The notes beneath the pieces are model-generated. The model was not told the DNA's origin and did no database searches. It was given only the letters and a program-made list of their open reading frames with translations. The translations under genes and the position numbers were made by a program. Shown in pieces: positions 1-7,529 of a stretch of DNA of 57,648 nucleotides. Position 1 is the first letter of the stretch. The number at the start of each line of letters is the position of its first letter. Source of the stretch: Lentilactobacillus rapi DSM 19907 = JCM 15042 (GTDB lineage: Bacteria > Bacillota > Bacilli > Lactobacillales > Lactobacillaceae); contig NZ_AZEI01000013.1 in assembly GCF_001436255.1 (NCBI RefSeq), positions 1 through 57,648 on the forward strand, read 5' to 3'.

Positions 1-50
1 GAAAACCAACAGTTCTAACCTGCCGTTTTCCTACATTTTACGGGTGCCTT

Positions 51-710
51 TTACAACATCTTATCTGAGAAGGTGTTGCCCCATTTAGACAGTGGAATAT
101 TAGTTGTGATTACTGTTGATTTCCGTTCATAACGGCGTTCAATTAGTTGGAAAAATAGCTTAGCCCCAATTGAATCAATCGGTAAATAACCAATTTCATC
201 AATGATCAATATTTGAAACCGGGCGTATTGGCGTAAGACTTCTTCACTTCTCCCTTGAGCTAATGCAGTCTGTAATTTGCTGATTAAATCGCTGCACCGA
301 ATAAATTGGGTTGAAATGCCTTGCTTACAACCTTCAATGCCAATTGCTGTGGCTAAATGAGTCTTCCCGACACCGGAGGTGCCAATGAACAAAATATTTT
401 GATTATCGTCCGCAAATCTTAGGGATCCTAAATCTTCAATCATCTTTTGATTAATGCTGGGTTGATAACTAAAGCCAAAGTCCAGTAGTGTCTTATTGTA
501 AGGGAAACGTGCCAGCTTAATTCTCAGGGCAACCTTCTTTTGTTCACGATACTTCAGTTCCGCAGTAGTTAACTCGTACAGGGCATCGGTGAGGGATTTT
601 GGCTCATCTTCTTGGTGGTCTAAAAGGTGGTTTAAATGCTCCGCAAAACGATTCAACTTTAATTTTGTTAGGTTATTGGATAATGCTTGATACTTTGTCA
701 TTGTGCTCAC
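51..710 (-). CDS. istB: IS21-family transposition helper ATPase IstB
   Basis: IstB is the AAA+ ATPase that assists IstA in IS21 transposition. The protein (219 residues) has the DnaC-like core: Walker A in FIGTSGVGKTHLA near residue 110, Walker B in LIIDEIGYLP near residue 170, and the conserved TTNIPLSKWG segment near the end. It stops after FSDKML, short of the roughly 250 residues usual for IstB, so the C-terminal helical part (normally with an RLLHH-like motif) is missing. Terminal-repeat-like sequence starts soon after the stop, so the short form may be natural to this element. The start overlaps the end of istA by 4 nt (ATGA), the usual coupled arrangement. Confidence 0.88.
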   Translation of the reverse strand: MSTMTKYQALSNNLTKLKLNRFAEHLNHLLDHQEDEPKSLTDALYELTTAELKYREQKKVALRIKLARFPYNKTLLDFGFSYQPSINQKMIEDLGSLRFADDNQNILFIGTSGVGKTHLATAIGIEGCKQGISTQFIRCSDLISKLQTALAQGRSEEVLRQYARFQILIIDEIGYLPIDSIGAKLFFQLIERRYERKSTVITTNIPLSKWGNTFSDKML

Positions 711-1139
711 TCCATTTCATCAAACATTTTGAGGTTGCGTTCAACGTACTCATCGATGACGTCGTCATCGCGATTCTTATACAAGTCGGACCGGACAATC
801 TCTTCCATGTCTGGACGAGTGTAATTGAACCTTTTTGATGAAATAGCGTGAGAACGAATCAATTCTCCGTTATAATAAATCCAGAGAGTATTGTCATTGT
901 GTTTGATTTGCACTGTATTGCCAATATATCTTGTCGGGACTGAGTATTTCCGATTTTGAAAGACCACCATAGATTCCTTGCTAACTTTCCTTGCGATGGT
1001 TTGGCTGGCATATGAATCCAGGAGGTCGTAATCAAATTCGTGGAAATACTCTTTTTCTTTATCTAACAGTAAATACGGTGGTGTTTGGGTGGCTTGCGAA
1101 CTTTCATGATTGAGTTGATCACACGTTGAATGAACGATC
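707..1139 (-). pseudogene. IstA transposase, C-terminal fragment
   Basis: This is the 3' part of the IS21 transposase gene, cut off from its start by the IS66 element. The frame is open from the junction at 1139 down to the stop at 707. It contains the IstA C-terminal features KVSKESMV, KYSVPTRYIG and the ending ERNLKMFDEME. The first in-frame ATG gives only 87 residues (from 970), but homology extends upstream to the junction. Joining it to the other fragment appears to leave a gap of some residues, so some istA sequence was probably lost at the insertion point. Confidence 0.8.
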
Positions 1140-1224
1140 GTAAGCAGTGAAAATTTGGACGTCTACTTCGTAGACGCCTTTTTGAGTACCATAGAATTAT
1201 CAGTAAACGATGAGGTGATTCTTA

Positions 1225-1404
1225 ATGGAAAAAGTTATTGTCCCGGTTCCCGTTGAAAAACTGCAGGAACCAGCAAATGTGATCGCAAATGAAGCTCAAC
1301 TTGCCTGTCAATTGACAATTAATGATAAACACTTGAGTATTTTTAATAATGCCCAGACGGAAATTATCAGTATTGTTTTGAAGGAGTTGACGAGTCATGT
1401 CTAA
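1225..1404 (+). CDS. Small IS66 accessory protein (TnpA position)
   Basis: A 59-residue ORF starts MEKVIVPVPVEK and ends LKELTSHV. It begins 85 nt inside the left inverted repeat, after a GAGGTGAT ribosome binding site at 1212-1219, and its TAA stop overlaps the tnpB start (1397) by 8 nt, which indicates translational coupling. Many IS66 elements have a first gene, tnpA, in this position. This product is shorter than typical TnpA and I see no clear helix-turn-helix, so assignment is by position, not motif. Confidence 0.6.
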   Translation: MEKVIVPVPVEKLQEPANVIANEAQLACQLTINDKHLSIFNNAQTEIISIVLKELTSHV

Positions 1405-1753
1405 ACTACTGAATTTTACTGAGTTAGATAAAGTCTATTTGGTTTGCGGTAAAACGGATTTAAGAAAGGGAATTGATGGTTTAGCCACGATTGTTCAGGA
1501 ACAATTCAACTTGAATCCATTTTCCCCCGCCCTGTTCTTATTCTGTGGAACACGGAAAGATAGATTTAAGGCCATTTACTGGGAAGGTGATGGCTTTGTT
1601 TTGTTGTATAAAAGATACGAATCTGGTCATTTACAGTGGCCCAGAAGTGCGGTAGAGGTGCGTCAACTAACTGATCAACAGTTGGAATGGTTACTAACCG
1701 GTTTAACAATTGAACCTTCGGTTCATCGCGTACGACCCGGGCAAATATACTGA
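1397..1753 (+). CDS. tnpB: IS66-family TnpB (Orf2) protein
   Basis: TnpB is the second IS66 protein, needed for transposition but without a known catalytic activity. The 118-residue product carries the family core: YLVCGKTDLRKGIDGLA near residue 15, LFLFCGTRKDRFKAIYWEGD near residues 47-65, and YKRYESGHLQWP near residue 75. Length matches the family. Its start overlaps the small upstream ORF and it lies 96 nt before tnpC. The frame is intact. Confidence 0.92.
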   Translation: MSKLLNFTELDKVYLVCGKTDLRKGIDGLATIVQEQFNLNPFSPALFLFCGTRKDRFKAIYWEGDGFVLLYKRYESGHLQWPRSAVEVRQLTDQQLEWLLTGLTIEPSVHRVRPGQIY

Positions 1754-1849
1754 TATGACACACTCCGTCAACTTTTTATAAGCTATTTTCAACTCCGAGA
1801 CTGTATGGTATCATCACTAAGAGTTAATTTAACACGAGGAGGTGAAAAA

Positions 1850-3352
1850 ATGGAAATTGATGATCTTAGAGCCGAGGTCGCTTATTTAAAGGAACAGAAT
1901 CAGCTCCTGCAGGAGCAGGTCAAGTACTTATCGAAAAAACTGTACGGCAAGTCAAGTGAACAAATTCAAGAAGATGGTCAAACATCTTTATTTGGTGACG
2001 ATGATAATGGTGTTTTCGAAGACCCAGAGTCAACTGGAGAACAAATCAAAACCGTCGTTGTACGTCAAAAGAAAAGGAAAAGTTCGAAAACGAAAATCAC
2101 CAAAGAACTCTCGGTCAAAGAAGAAGTGATTCATTTGGAAGATGATCATTGCGATCGCTGTGGTGAACATTATGATATCTTTAAAAAGAAAGTTGGCCGA
2201 AAGTTACACTATCAGCCAGCTGAATTATACATAGTTCAACAGTACAAAGAAGTTGGCACTTGTTAGCATTGCTCAAAAGATGTTGACTACTTCGGTGACA
2301 AAATCACTTCCGCGTCCATGCCTAAAACATTCATGACTGGCGGTTTGCCAGCAGCCGACTTAGTAGCTACGGTGATTGATAATAAATATAAAATGGCGAT
2401 TCCGTTGGATCGCCAACGGCGAACCTTTAGGGAACTCGGTCTGGAAGTGGCTGAACCCACCCTGTGTTATTGGGTGGCTAAGGCGGCCAATTGCGTTGAG
2501 TTAGTCTATGACCGATTTTTAAAACTATTAAGAGGGCAACAGTACTTGCATGGTGACGAAACCCCAATTCAAGTACTGCGTGAACCAGGGAAAACGCCTA
2601 CTTCCAAATCATATCTGTGGGAAATGCGTTCAATTGAAGCGGCCGAACAATCACTGGTCTTTTTTCACTACGCAACTTCACGAAGTGAAAAGGTTGCCCA
2701 AAGCCTATATGCTGGTTACCAAGGAACTTTAGTCTGTGACGGCTATAATCATCTCCCCCCTGAGGTCATCCGGGCTGGCTGCTGGGCACATGTGAGACGA
2801 AAATTTTATGAAGCAACCAATGGAATTAAAAGCCAAATGAGTCTGGGGCGGCAATTCGTAAAACTGATTAATCGATTATTTGCCATTGAGCGTCACACCA
2901 ACGGTATTTCAGAGTGTGAACGACTGGACGTTCGTCAACGGAAAGCTGTCCCAATCGTTGAGCAAATTTTTCAATTAGTTGAGCAAACTCAGGTCATTGC
3001 CAAATCTAAACTGGGCCGAGCAATTCAGTACTTGCTTAATCAAAAGCAAGCTTTGATGGTCTATTTGACTGATCCGCAAGTCGCAATTAGTAACAACGTG
3101 GCTGAGCGTAGCATCCGACCGACCGTTATGGGAAGAAAAAACTGGCTGTTTAGTACGAGCCAGAAGGGTGCCAAAATTAATGCCATTTTCTTAAGTTTAA
3201 TGGAAAGTGCCGAAGCCAACGGCTTAAATTATCGAAAATATTTAATGACACTGCTTGAGGAAATGCCCCAATTAAGTTCCAGTGAGATTGACACTAAGCT
3301 GGAGGATTATTTGCCATGGAATCAGCGGATCCAACGGATCTGCGTCGATTAA
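1850..3352 (+). pseudogene. tnpC: IS66 transposase TnpC, broken by an in-frame stop
   Basis: The IS66 DDE transposase gene. The start at 1850 follows a strong AGGAGG (from about 1837). The N-terminus has the leucine-rich coiled-coil-like segment (DDLRAEVAYLKEQNQLL) and KLYGKSSEQ motif, then a zinc-finger region (HCDRCGEHY). A TAG codon at 2264-2266 interrupts the frame right after GTC. Reading continues in the same frame as HCSKDVDYFG and on to the catalytic domain, with LHGDETPIQ and VCDGYNHL (candidate D residues) and NNVAERSIRP (candidate E). No frameshift is seen, so one base substitution explains the break. The second half could be re-initiated at 2318 but would lack the N-terminal DNA-binding part. 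Confidence 0.88.
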
Positions 3353-3442
3353 TCCAACCAAATAGGCAGCTGATAACGTTATTTTAAATAAAATAACACT
3401 ATCAACTGCCTATTTGAATATGTCCACGTATCTACTGCTTAC

Positions 3443-4192
3443 ATTATAAACTTTTATTCGTTGAGTTGTTCTGGCCAGTGCTTCAACTTTTCCTTTAGTT
3501 TGTGGTCGAAAAGGTCGACAGGCTATTGGGTGAAATCCAGCATCCTTGGCGTATTCAACCAAAGTTTCGTTAAAAACCGGTTTACCAAAGTTGCTTTTGT
3601 GGTGATCAACGACAACCTTTTGGTTGTCAAACCAGATTTCTTTGGGAACACCACCAGTCGCATAAAACGCATTAGTTAGGCAATCAAAGAAGGTCGTTTG
3701 GGTTCGATCAAATGTAAACTGCATGTATTTCATTCGTGAGTAACCTAAGACATATAGGAAAATGTTGCCTTTCACAATTTCTCCATGTCGAGAGATCAAC
3801 GTTAAATCTTCTTTCCAGTCAACTTGGGCAGATAATCCTGGTGAGGTTTCAATACGGATGGTTGCTTTCTTTTGAGCCGTTTTCTTAATCGTTTTACAGT
3901 AATCTCTCAAGATACTTTGCTTTCCCTGATAACCACGCTCCTTGATAAAGTAATAGATTGACGTTGCTGAGCAACCTTCAAGGGACTTCTCTTTGATGAT
4001 TTCCCTGAAACCATCTAACTTACTCGGTCGCTTTAAGCGTTGCGGTACTTTATCATGCGGCGTGAGCCCCAGTTCATAATACTTTTTCACTGTTCGGGGA
4101 TCGACGCCAAAGCGGCGACTTATTTCTGAATAATTTGGCTTGATTTGATTCATGATATATTGCTGGACACACTGTTCAACATCTAAACGCAT
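3443..4192 (-). pseudogene. IstA transposase, N-terminal fragment
   Basis: The 5' part of the IS21 transposase gene. It starts MRLDVEQCVQQYI with a helix-turn-helix (YSEISRRFGVDPRTVKKYY, residues 21-39), followed by the start of the DDE integrase core (SAQVDWKEDLTL near residue 127; WFDNQKVVV near 191). True IstA sequence ends at ARTTQRIKVYN; beyond 3443 the frame runs into the IS66 repeat and stops at 3410 after a few foreign residues. The rest of the gene is at 707-1139. Confidence 0.88.
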
Positions 4193-4367
4193 TTCAATTC
4201 CTCCAGAGTTTGAGATGCATTTAGTTTACCGTAAAAAAATGCTAGAAATCCGACATTTTCTAATCGGTATTTTCCAACATTTTATAACCGTTGCTGACAA
4301 AACAATCTGAATATGGATGTACAGATAATCCAAATCAAATATTTTAAAATAGGAAAGGACTACCCAA

Positions 4368-4670
4368 ATGGTCAAACCACAAATAGTGACCTACCTAGCA
4401 ATCTTCTCTCCAGAGAAAAGCTCAGCCGCAATTAATGTGCGGTTCCCAGATGTTCCAGACACAATTACTTATGGAATGAATGAGTCTGAAGCAAGATCGT
4501 ATGCAAGTGAGGCTTTGGGATTAGCTCTTACTATACGAGAATCTTTGCCGCCAGCAACTTCCGTAGAAGATATTGTTCTATCAGCTAATGAGTATGTGGT
4601 TATGATTTCAGTGGATTTAACCAGAGCGGCTAAGAAAGTTACTGATCACGATAACCTAAAAGGAAAATAA
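4368..4670 (+). CDS. HicB-like orphan antitoxin-family protein, copy A
   Basis: A 100-residue protein of the HicB type: an N-terminal beta-rich segment (VTYLAIFSPE, INVRFPDVPDTITYG) and a following helix with alanines (SEARSYASEALGLAL). HicB proteins are antitoxins that partly mimic an RNase H fold and usually neutralise a small HicA mRNA interferase. No HicA-like ORF (about 60 residues, RBS-linked) is visible on either side, so the partner is missing or the protein has another role. The start follows GGAAAGGA. Compared with copy B at 11352, Leu replaces a Pro in the TYPAIF motif and several other positions differ, so this copy may be drifting. Confidence 0.7.
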   Translation: MVKPQIVTYLAIFSPEKSSAAINVRFPDVPDTITYGMNESEARSYASEALGLALTIRESLPPATSVEDIVLSANEYVVMISVDLTRAAKKVTDHDNLKGK

Positions 4671-4728
4671 ATTTTGTATGGATTGGGATTAGTCATGTCC
4701 ATCTGTCCTCTGTTATTCCATACAACAA

Positions 4729-4770
4729 AAGCCTCCCGATTGATTGTCCTATCATCAATCTAGGAGGCTT
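4729..4770. terminator. Bidirectional terminator, copy A
   Basis: A hairpin pairs AAGCCTCC(C)GATTGAT with ATCAATCTAGGAGGCTT, a stem of about 15 bp. A-rich sequence precedes it and it lies between hicB on the plus strand and the convergent hydrolase tail on the minus strand. The same hairpin occurs at 11659-11701. Confidence 0.75.
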
Positions 4771-4824
4771 CTACACTTGATACAGTCAATAAAAATTTAT
4801 CTATCTGCAGTTCGGGGAAACAAC

Positions 4825-5208
4825 CTATATCGTATTCTCCCCCTCACTCCACTCATCCTTCGCCTCAAACGGTTCCGCCGTCTGCTTCGAAATAAAACTA
4901 AAATAACTAATCCCATCTTTCCACTCACTCGGATCACCCCATGTAAGTGAGCGTAAGTTCCTGTTGTCGTAAGTGAAGGCATACAGGATCTTTTTTTGAT
5001 CGTAGCCGGCGGTGTTGACAAATTCGGGGTACGAAGTACCTTCGGCCAGATATTCTTTAGCAACTGTTTGCTTGAACTCCAGTGAATATTGGTTGTTTTT
5101 CGAGGAGTGTTTCAGCTCATCTACATCTCTGCGGTTATACCTTTCCATCCAAATTTTTACCTGATCAATTTTAATCCTATACCGATTCTCGATTCCAGAC
5201 ACTGTCAT
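4825..5208 (-). pseudogene. Chimeric ORF: IS3-family OrfA fragment joined to a choloylglycine-hydrolase tail
   Basis: The open frame codes for 127 residues of two origins. Residues 1-66 (MTVSGIENRYRIKIDQVKIW ... SLEFKQTVAKEYL ... YPEFVNT) look like the helix-turn-helix OrfA of IS3-family transposases. From AGYDQKKILYAFTYDN onward it matches the last 60 or so residues of the hydrolase at 11758-12813 almost exactly. The junction coincides with the end of the direct repeat at about 5015. OrfA homology seems to continue upstream of the ATG (TLEQKLFYIGLIQ, about 5209-5250) but without a usable in-frame start, so the IS end is damaged too. Neither half should work as its parent did. Confidence 0.75.
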
Positions 5209-5260
5209 TTTGACGTCTTGAATTAAGCCGATATAGAAGAGCTTTTGTTCTAGGGTGTAT

Positions 5261-5280
5261 CTGGGTCATTTTTGACCCAG
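5261..5280. repeat. Perfect 8-bp inverted repeat at the IS3 remnant edge
   Basis: CTGGGTCA and TGACCCAG are separated by TTTT. It lies just upstream of the OrfA remnant and may be a leftover of the IS end or a small hairpin; no function can be assigned. Confidence 0.45.
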
Positions 5281-5374
5281 ATCAAAACTCCTTCCTAAGT
5301 AAACAAACTTTAATTATTTGCTTGTCTACTCAAGTATATCCGAGACAGTTATTGATGAGGTGTTTATAATTGCA

Positions 5375-6916
5375 TTATTTTCTTTGGTTAATTAGCTTTC
5401 TTAGAATTGATATATCATCATCAGTGGGCTTACGAGCTCTGATATTTTGATGAAGTTCAAAAAACAGATGGTGTTGCCAATAAATTGGACTATCCCTGGG
5501 TGTGTGCGCACTTTCATGGAACTTAGTGAGCCATTTTTCTGTAAACTCTTTTAGATCGTTTGGTAACAGACAATAAGGATAGGCTATTTCAGATAACGTG
5601 ACTAAGTAATCTGGAAAGTGATTTAGAATAGGTTCGTTATTTTTCAAAATATCTGAACATGTCAAGGCCATTATAGCAATTAGGACAGATGGATCTGGTA
5701 CTTCCCAATTCAATACGGATCCATAGCTCATGAAATCAATTTTGCCACTGATATTATTTCGATTGGCCCCTTTCAACAAATCGATCATATTATTAAACAT
5801 TAGTTCTTTGTCAGGAATTCTGGTTAAATACGTATAGGAAACGTAGGTTGCTATTTTTTGTAATTGCTGCGAATTAACTGCTTTATTACACAGTATTCCA
5901 ATTTGTTCAGATACAGTTTTAAATCTATCTTTAGGTATTTGGATTGGTCCAGAATATAAATGTTCAAATTCAGAAAATGCGTTGTCAAATGTTTCATTTG
6001 GGATGTTTCTGCTAAGTGTTTCGATCTCCATATTGGTGACCCCCTTTACCGGAACTGAGCCATAAAACAATCCGTGGAATTGGGCTGAAGAAAATAAGCG
6101 TTGTGACCTGTCATTCAGTTTTTGTAAGTAAAGCTGAAAAGCAACCTTGGGGTGTTTCCCTGGAAACATTTTAGTGGGGTCGATTAGTGTGATTGCATAT
6201 TTATTACATTCTCTTTGGAGTGAGTCACTATACTCAAAAGCAATCATGTAAACGGATATACTTCGTTTTGCAAGAATGTTTTCCAACTCTAAAAAAATTT
6301 TTTGTAGGTCTGGATCTCTGAAGCTATATCCAATAAATAGTAAATTATTAGTCATAAGATGACTTTCTAGCATAATATCAAGGCCACTTCTTACTTTCAT
6401 TCTGTGTTTATAATCATTCTTTGTAATAATGAGGTTATCTGGGTGATTATAATCTCCATGAAATTTAATTAATGTTTTGGGGGAAGGAGTATTTTTCTCA
6501 AAGTCATTAGCCGAGCAGATGACATTAAGATCCCGGTTATATTTTTTCATCATTGTTTCGTACACATTATCGAAATTAGTTGTGTAGGTTATAGGAAAAG
6601 CATTACTCATGAGCATTAAATCGGCTGTTCCTTTATCATCAATAAATTCCGAAATTTGAAATTGACTTCTTAAAAAAGTACATAATCCTTTCCTGCCAAA
6701 CTTATTTTCAAATAATTGAGCAGCATTTAAAAAATAGTCAGTATCTTGTGTATTAAGATGACTGAGATCAACTTTAGATCCCATGTCTTTAATTAGGTTA
6801 TCCCATGAAGGGTTAAATTCGATTGATGTACCAGCTCCTAAGAATGGTATCACTTTCTTATTCGCTACCATTCTTGCTAAGGTGTCTAATTGTTTTTCAG
6901 AACTGTTCTTTTGCAT
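5375..6916 (-). CDS. SIR2-domain protein, probable anti-phage NADase
   Basis: The N-terminal half (about residues 10-260) is a SIR2_2-type domain: nucleotide-binding GAGTS at 27-31, TTNFDN at 112-117, a KFHGD segment with candidate catalytic His153, and GYSFRDPD at 196-203. SIR2 domains of this kind in defence systems cleave NAD+ to stop phage growth. The C-terminal half (about 270-513) is mostly helical with no domain I recognise; it could be the sensor. No SLOG domain and no TIR partner is seen, so this is not evidently Thoeris. The start has AAGGAG 10 nt upstream. The promoter contains a LexA-type box (7020-7033). It stands divergent to mcrBC within the same island, and its AT-richness suggests transfer. 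Confidence 0.82.
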   Translation of the reverse strand: MQKNSSEKQLDTLARMVANKKVIPFLGAGTSIEFNPSWDNLIKDMGSKVDLSHLNTQDTDYFLNAAQLFENKFGRKGLCTFLRSQFQISEFIDDKGTADLMLMSNAFPITYTTNFDNVYETMMKKYNRDLNVICSANDFEKNTPSPKTLIKFHGDYNHPDNLIITKNDYKHRMKVRSGLDIMLESHLMTNNLLFIGYSFRDPDLQKIFLELENILAKRSISVYMIAFEYSDSLQRECNKYAITLIDPTKMFPGKHPKVAFQLYLQKLNDRSQRLFSSAQFHGLFYGSVPVKGVTNMEIETLSRNIPNETFDNAFSEFEHLYSGPIQIPKDRFKTVSEQIGILCNKAVNSQQLQKIATYVSYTYLTRIPDKELMFNNMIDLLKGANRNNISGKIDFMSYGSVLNWEVPDPSVLIAIMALTCSDILKNNEPILNHFPDYLVTLSEIAYPYCLLPNDLKEFTEKWLTKFHESAHTPRDSPIYWQHHLFFELHQNIRARKPTDDDISILRKLINQRK

Positions 6917-7007
6917 GAATACAATTCTCCTTATATTGTGAATGCATTACCGAGGTACTTATTTTGCTAACTAATCTATCATAAGGATATGTTTTTCTTA
7001 TGCGAAC

Positions 7008-7037
7008 ATTCTACCTCAAGGAACGTACGTTCGTCAA
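7008..7037 (-). promoter_or_regulatory. Promoter of the SIR2 gene with a LexA (SOS) box in the spacer
   Basis: On the minus strand, -35 TTGACG (7037-7032) and -10 TAGAAT (7013-7008) are 18 bp apart. Inside and touching the -35 is CGAACGTACGTTCC (7033-7020), which matches 13 of 14 positions of the Gram-positive LexA/DinR consensus CGAACRNRYGTTYG. A repressor bound there would block polymerase. Transcription would start near 7001, about 85 nt before the SIR2 start codon. Confidence 0.68.
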
Positions 7038-7142
7038 AGATGAAAAAGGAATTCCATTGTCACCAAATCCTGGGTATGGGTTGTGACAAAATCAAATTAT
7101 TAATCGTTCGCTTATTCATTAATAATCACTGAGGGGATTCTT

Positions 7143-7430
7143 ATGTCAAAGTTTATTTCAAAACAATATGAGGTTCAAAATGTATCTATATAGGGAAGTT
7201 TTAAATTGGATTACCTGAATTGCAAAGGCCTTTTGTCTGAAAGTTAGTTAAAGTCAAAGATTTAGTGGATTCACTGTATAAAGACGTTCCGATTCGTTAC
7301 ATCATTACTTGGAACAATACTAAAGTGAAACTAAAAAGTCGTGATTCTGCTGTTGGCAAGAAGATCGTCATTGATGGTCAGCAAAGAATTACGGTGTTAC
7401 TAACACCCTATAGTGAATTCAGTCATTGAA
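7143..7430 (+). pseudogene. GmrSD-like (DUF262) restriction gene, decayed N-terminal remnant
   Basis: After a GAGGGG ribosome binding site, the frame starts MSKFISKQYEVQNVSI and hits TAG. Switching frames recovers GLPELQRPFV (then TGA where Trp is expected), then VKDLVDSLY, PIRYIITWNN, VGKKIVIDGQQRITVLL. These are the ordered motifs of the DUF262/GmrS ParB-like domain, including DGQQR. At least two nonsense codons, a frameshift and a small deletion are present, so it is dead. Homology stops near 7415, and the C-terminal DUF1524 part appears 3.1 kb away at 10568-11071, on the other side of mcrBC. Confidence 0.78.
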
Positions 7431-7495
7431 GGGAGTTTTTAATAACACTTTTACCGCCATTTATCAATTTGACAACGTCCCGAGCGATCCAAAAA

Positions 7496-7504
7496 TGATA
7501 TAAT
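7496..7504 (+). promoter_or_regulatory. Extended -10 promoter for mcrBC
   Basis: TGATATAAT gives a consensus -10 (TATAAT, 7499-7504) with a TGn extension, 25 nt before the mcrB ATG. No good -35 lies at 17 bp; a TTGACA at 7470-7475 is too far (23-24 bp). Confidence 0.55.
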
Positions 7505-7529
7505 TTTTATCAGAAACGAGGGATGATTT

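Larger units (their letters stand above)
1140..3442 (+). mobile_element. IS66-family insertion sequence inside istA
   Basis: The element is bounded by imperfect inverted repeats that begin GTAAGCAGT at 1140 and end ACTGCTTAC at 3442; the outer 9 bp match exactly and further matches follow (TGGAC). It carries the three-gene order of IS66: a small first ORF, tnpB and tnpC. IS66 elements usually make 8-bp target duplications, but the flanks are GAACGATC on the left and ATTATAAA on the right, so there is none. tnpC has a nonsense codon, so this copy is probably inactive. Confidence 0.88.
1..4310 (-). mobile_element. IS21-family element, interrupted by an IS66-family element
   Basis: istA (two pieces) and istB read on the minus strand in the order typical of IS21. 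A repeated motif of the form TAAAATGTnGGAAAA occurs just upstream of istA (around 4246-4290) and again just after the istB stop (around 1-45), which fits the multiple terminal repeats of IS21 elements. The outer left end lies at or beyond the window edge, and the right end is placed near 4310 only approximately. The element is split at 1140-3442 by an IS66-family insertion, so it cannot make intact IstA and should be immobile on its own. IS21 identity is sure; exact ends are not. Confidence 0.75.
4348..5015 (+). repeat. Island-flanking direct repeat, copy A
   Basis: This segment recurs in the same orientation at about 11332-11951. It contains a HicB-like gene with its ribosome binding site, a terminator, and the last 60 or so codons of a choloylglycine-hydrolase gene on the opposite strand. 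The match ends sharply at the sequence GTAGCCGGCGGTGT. The two HicB products are about 86 percent identical by eye. Copy A has an extra 50 bp or so after hicB (about 4673-4726) that forms its own hairpin (TGTATGGA at 4675 with TCCATACA at 4717) and is absent from copy B. Confidence 0.8.

Noticed and set aside
4193-4367. A hicA toxin gene upstream of the HicB-like gene
   Set aside because: Only IS21 end sequence and a promoter-sized gap are present; no small ORF with a HicA-like GSH motif on either strand. The same holds for copy B.
5375-6916. Thoeris ThsA
   Set aside because: The SIR2 core is present, but no SLOG domain is recognisable in the C-terminal half and no TIR-domain partner gene is nearby.
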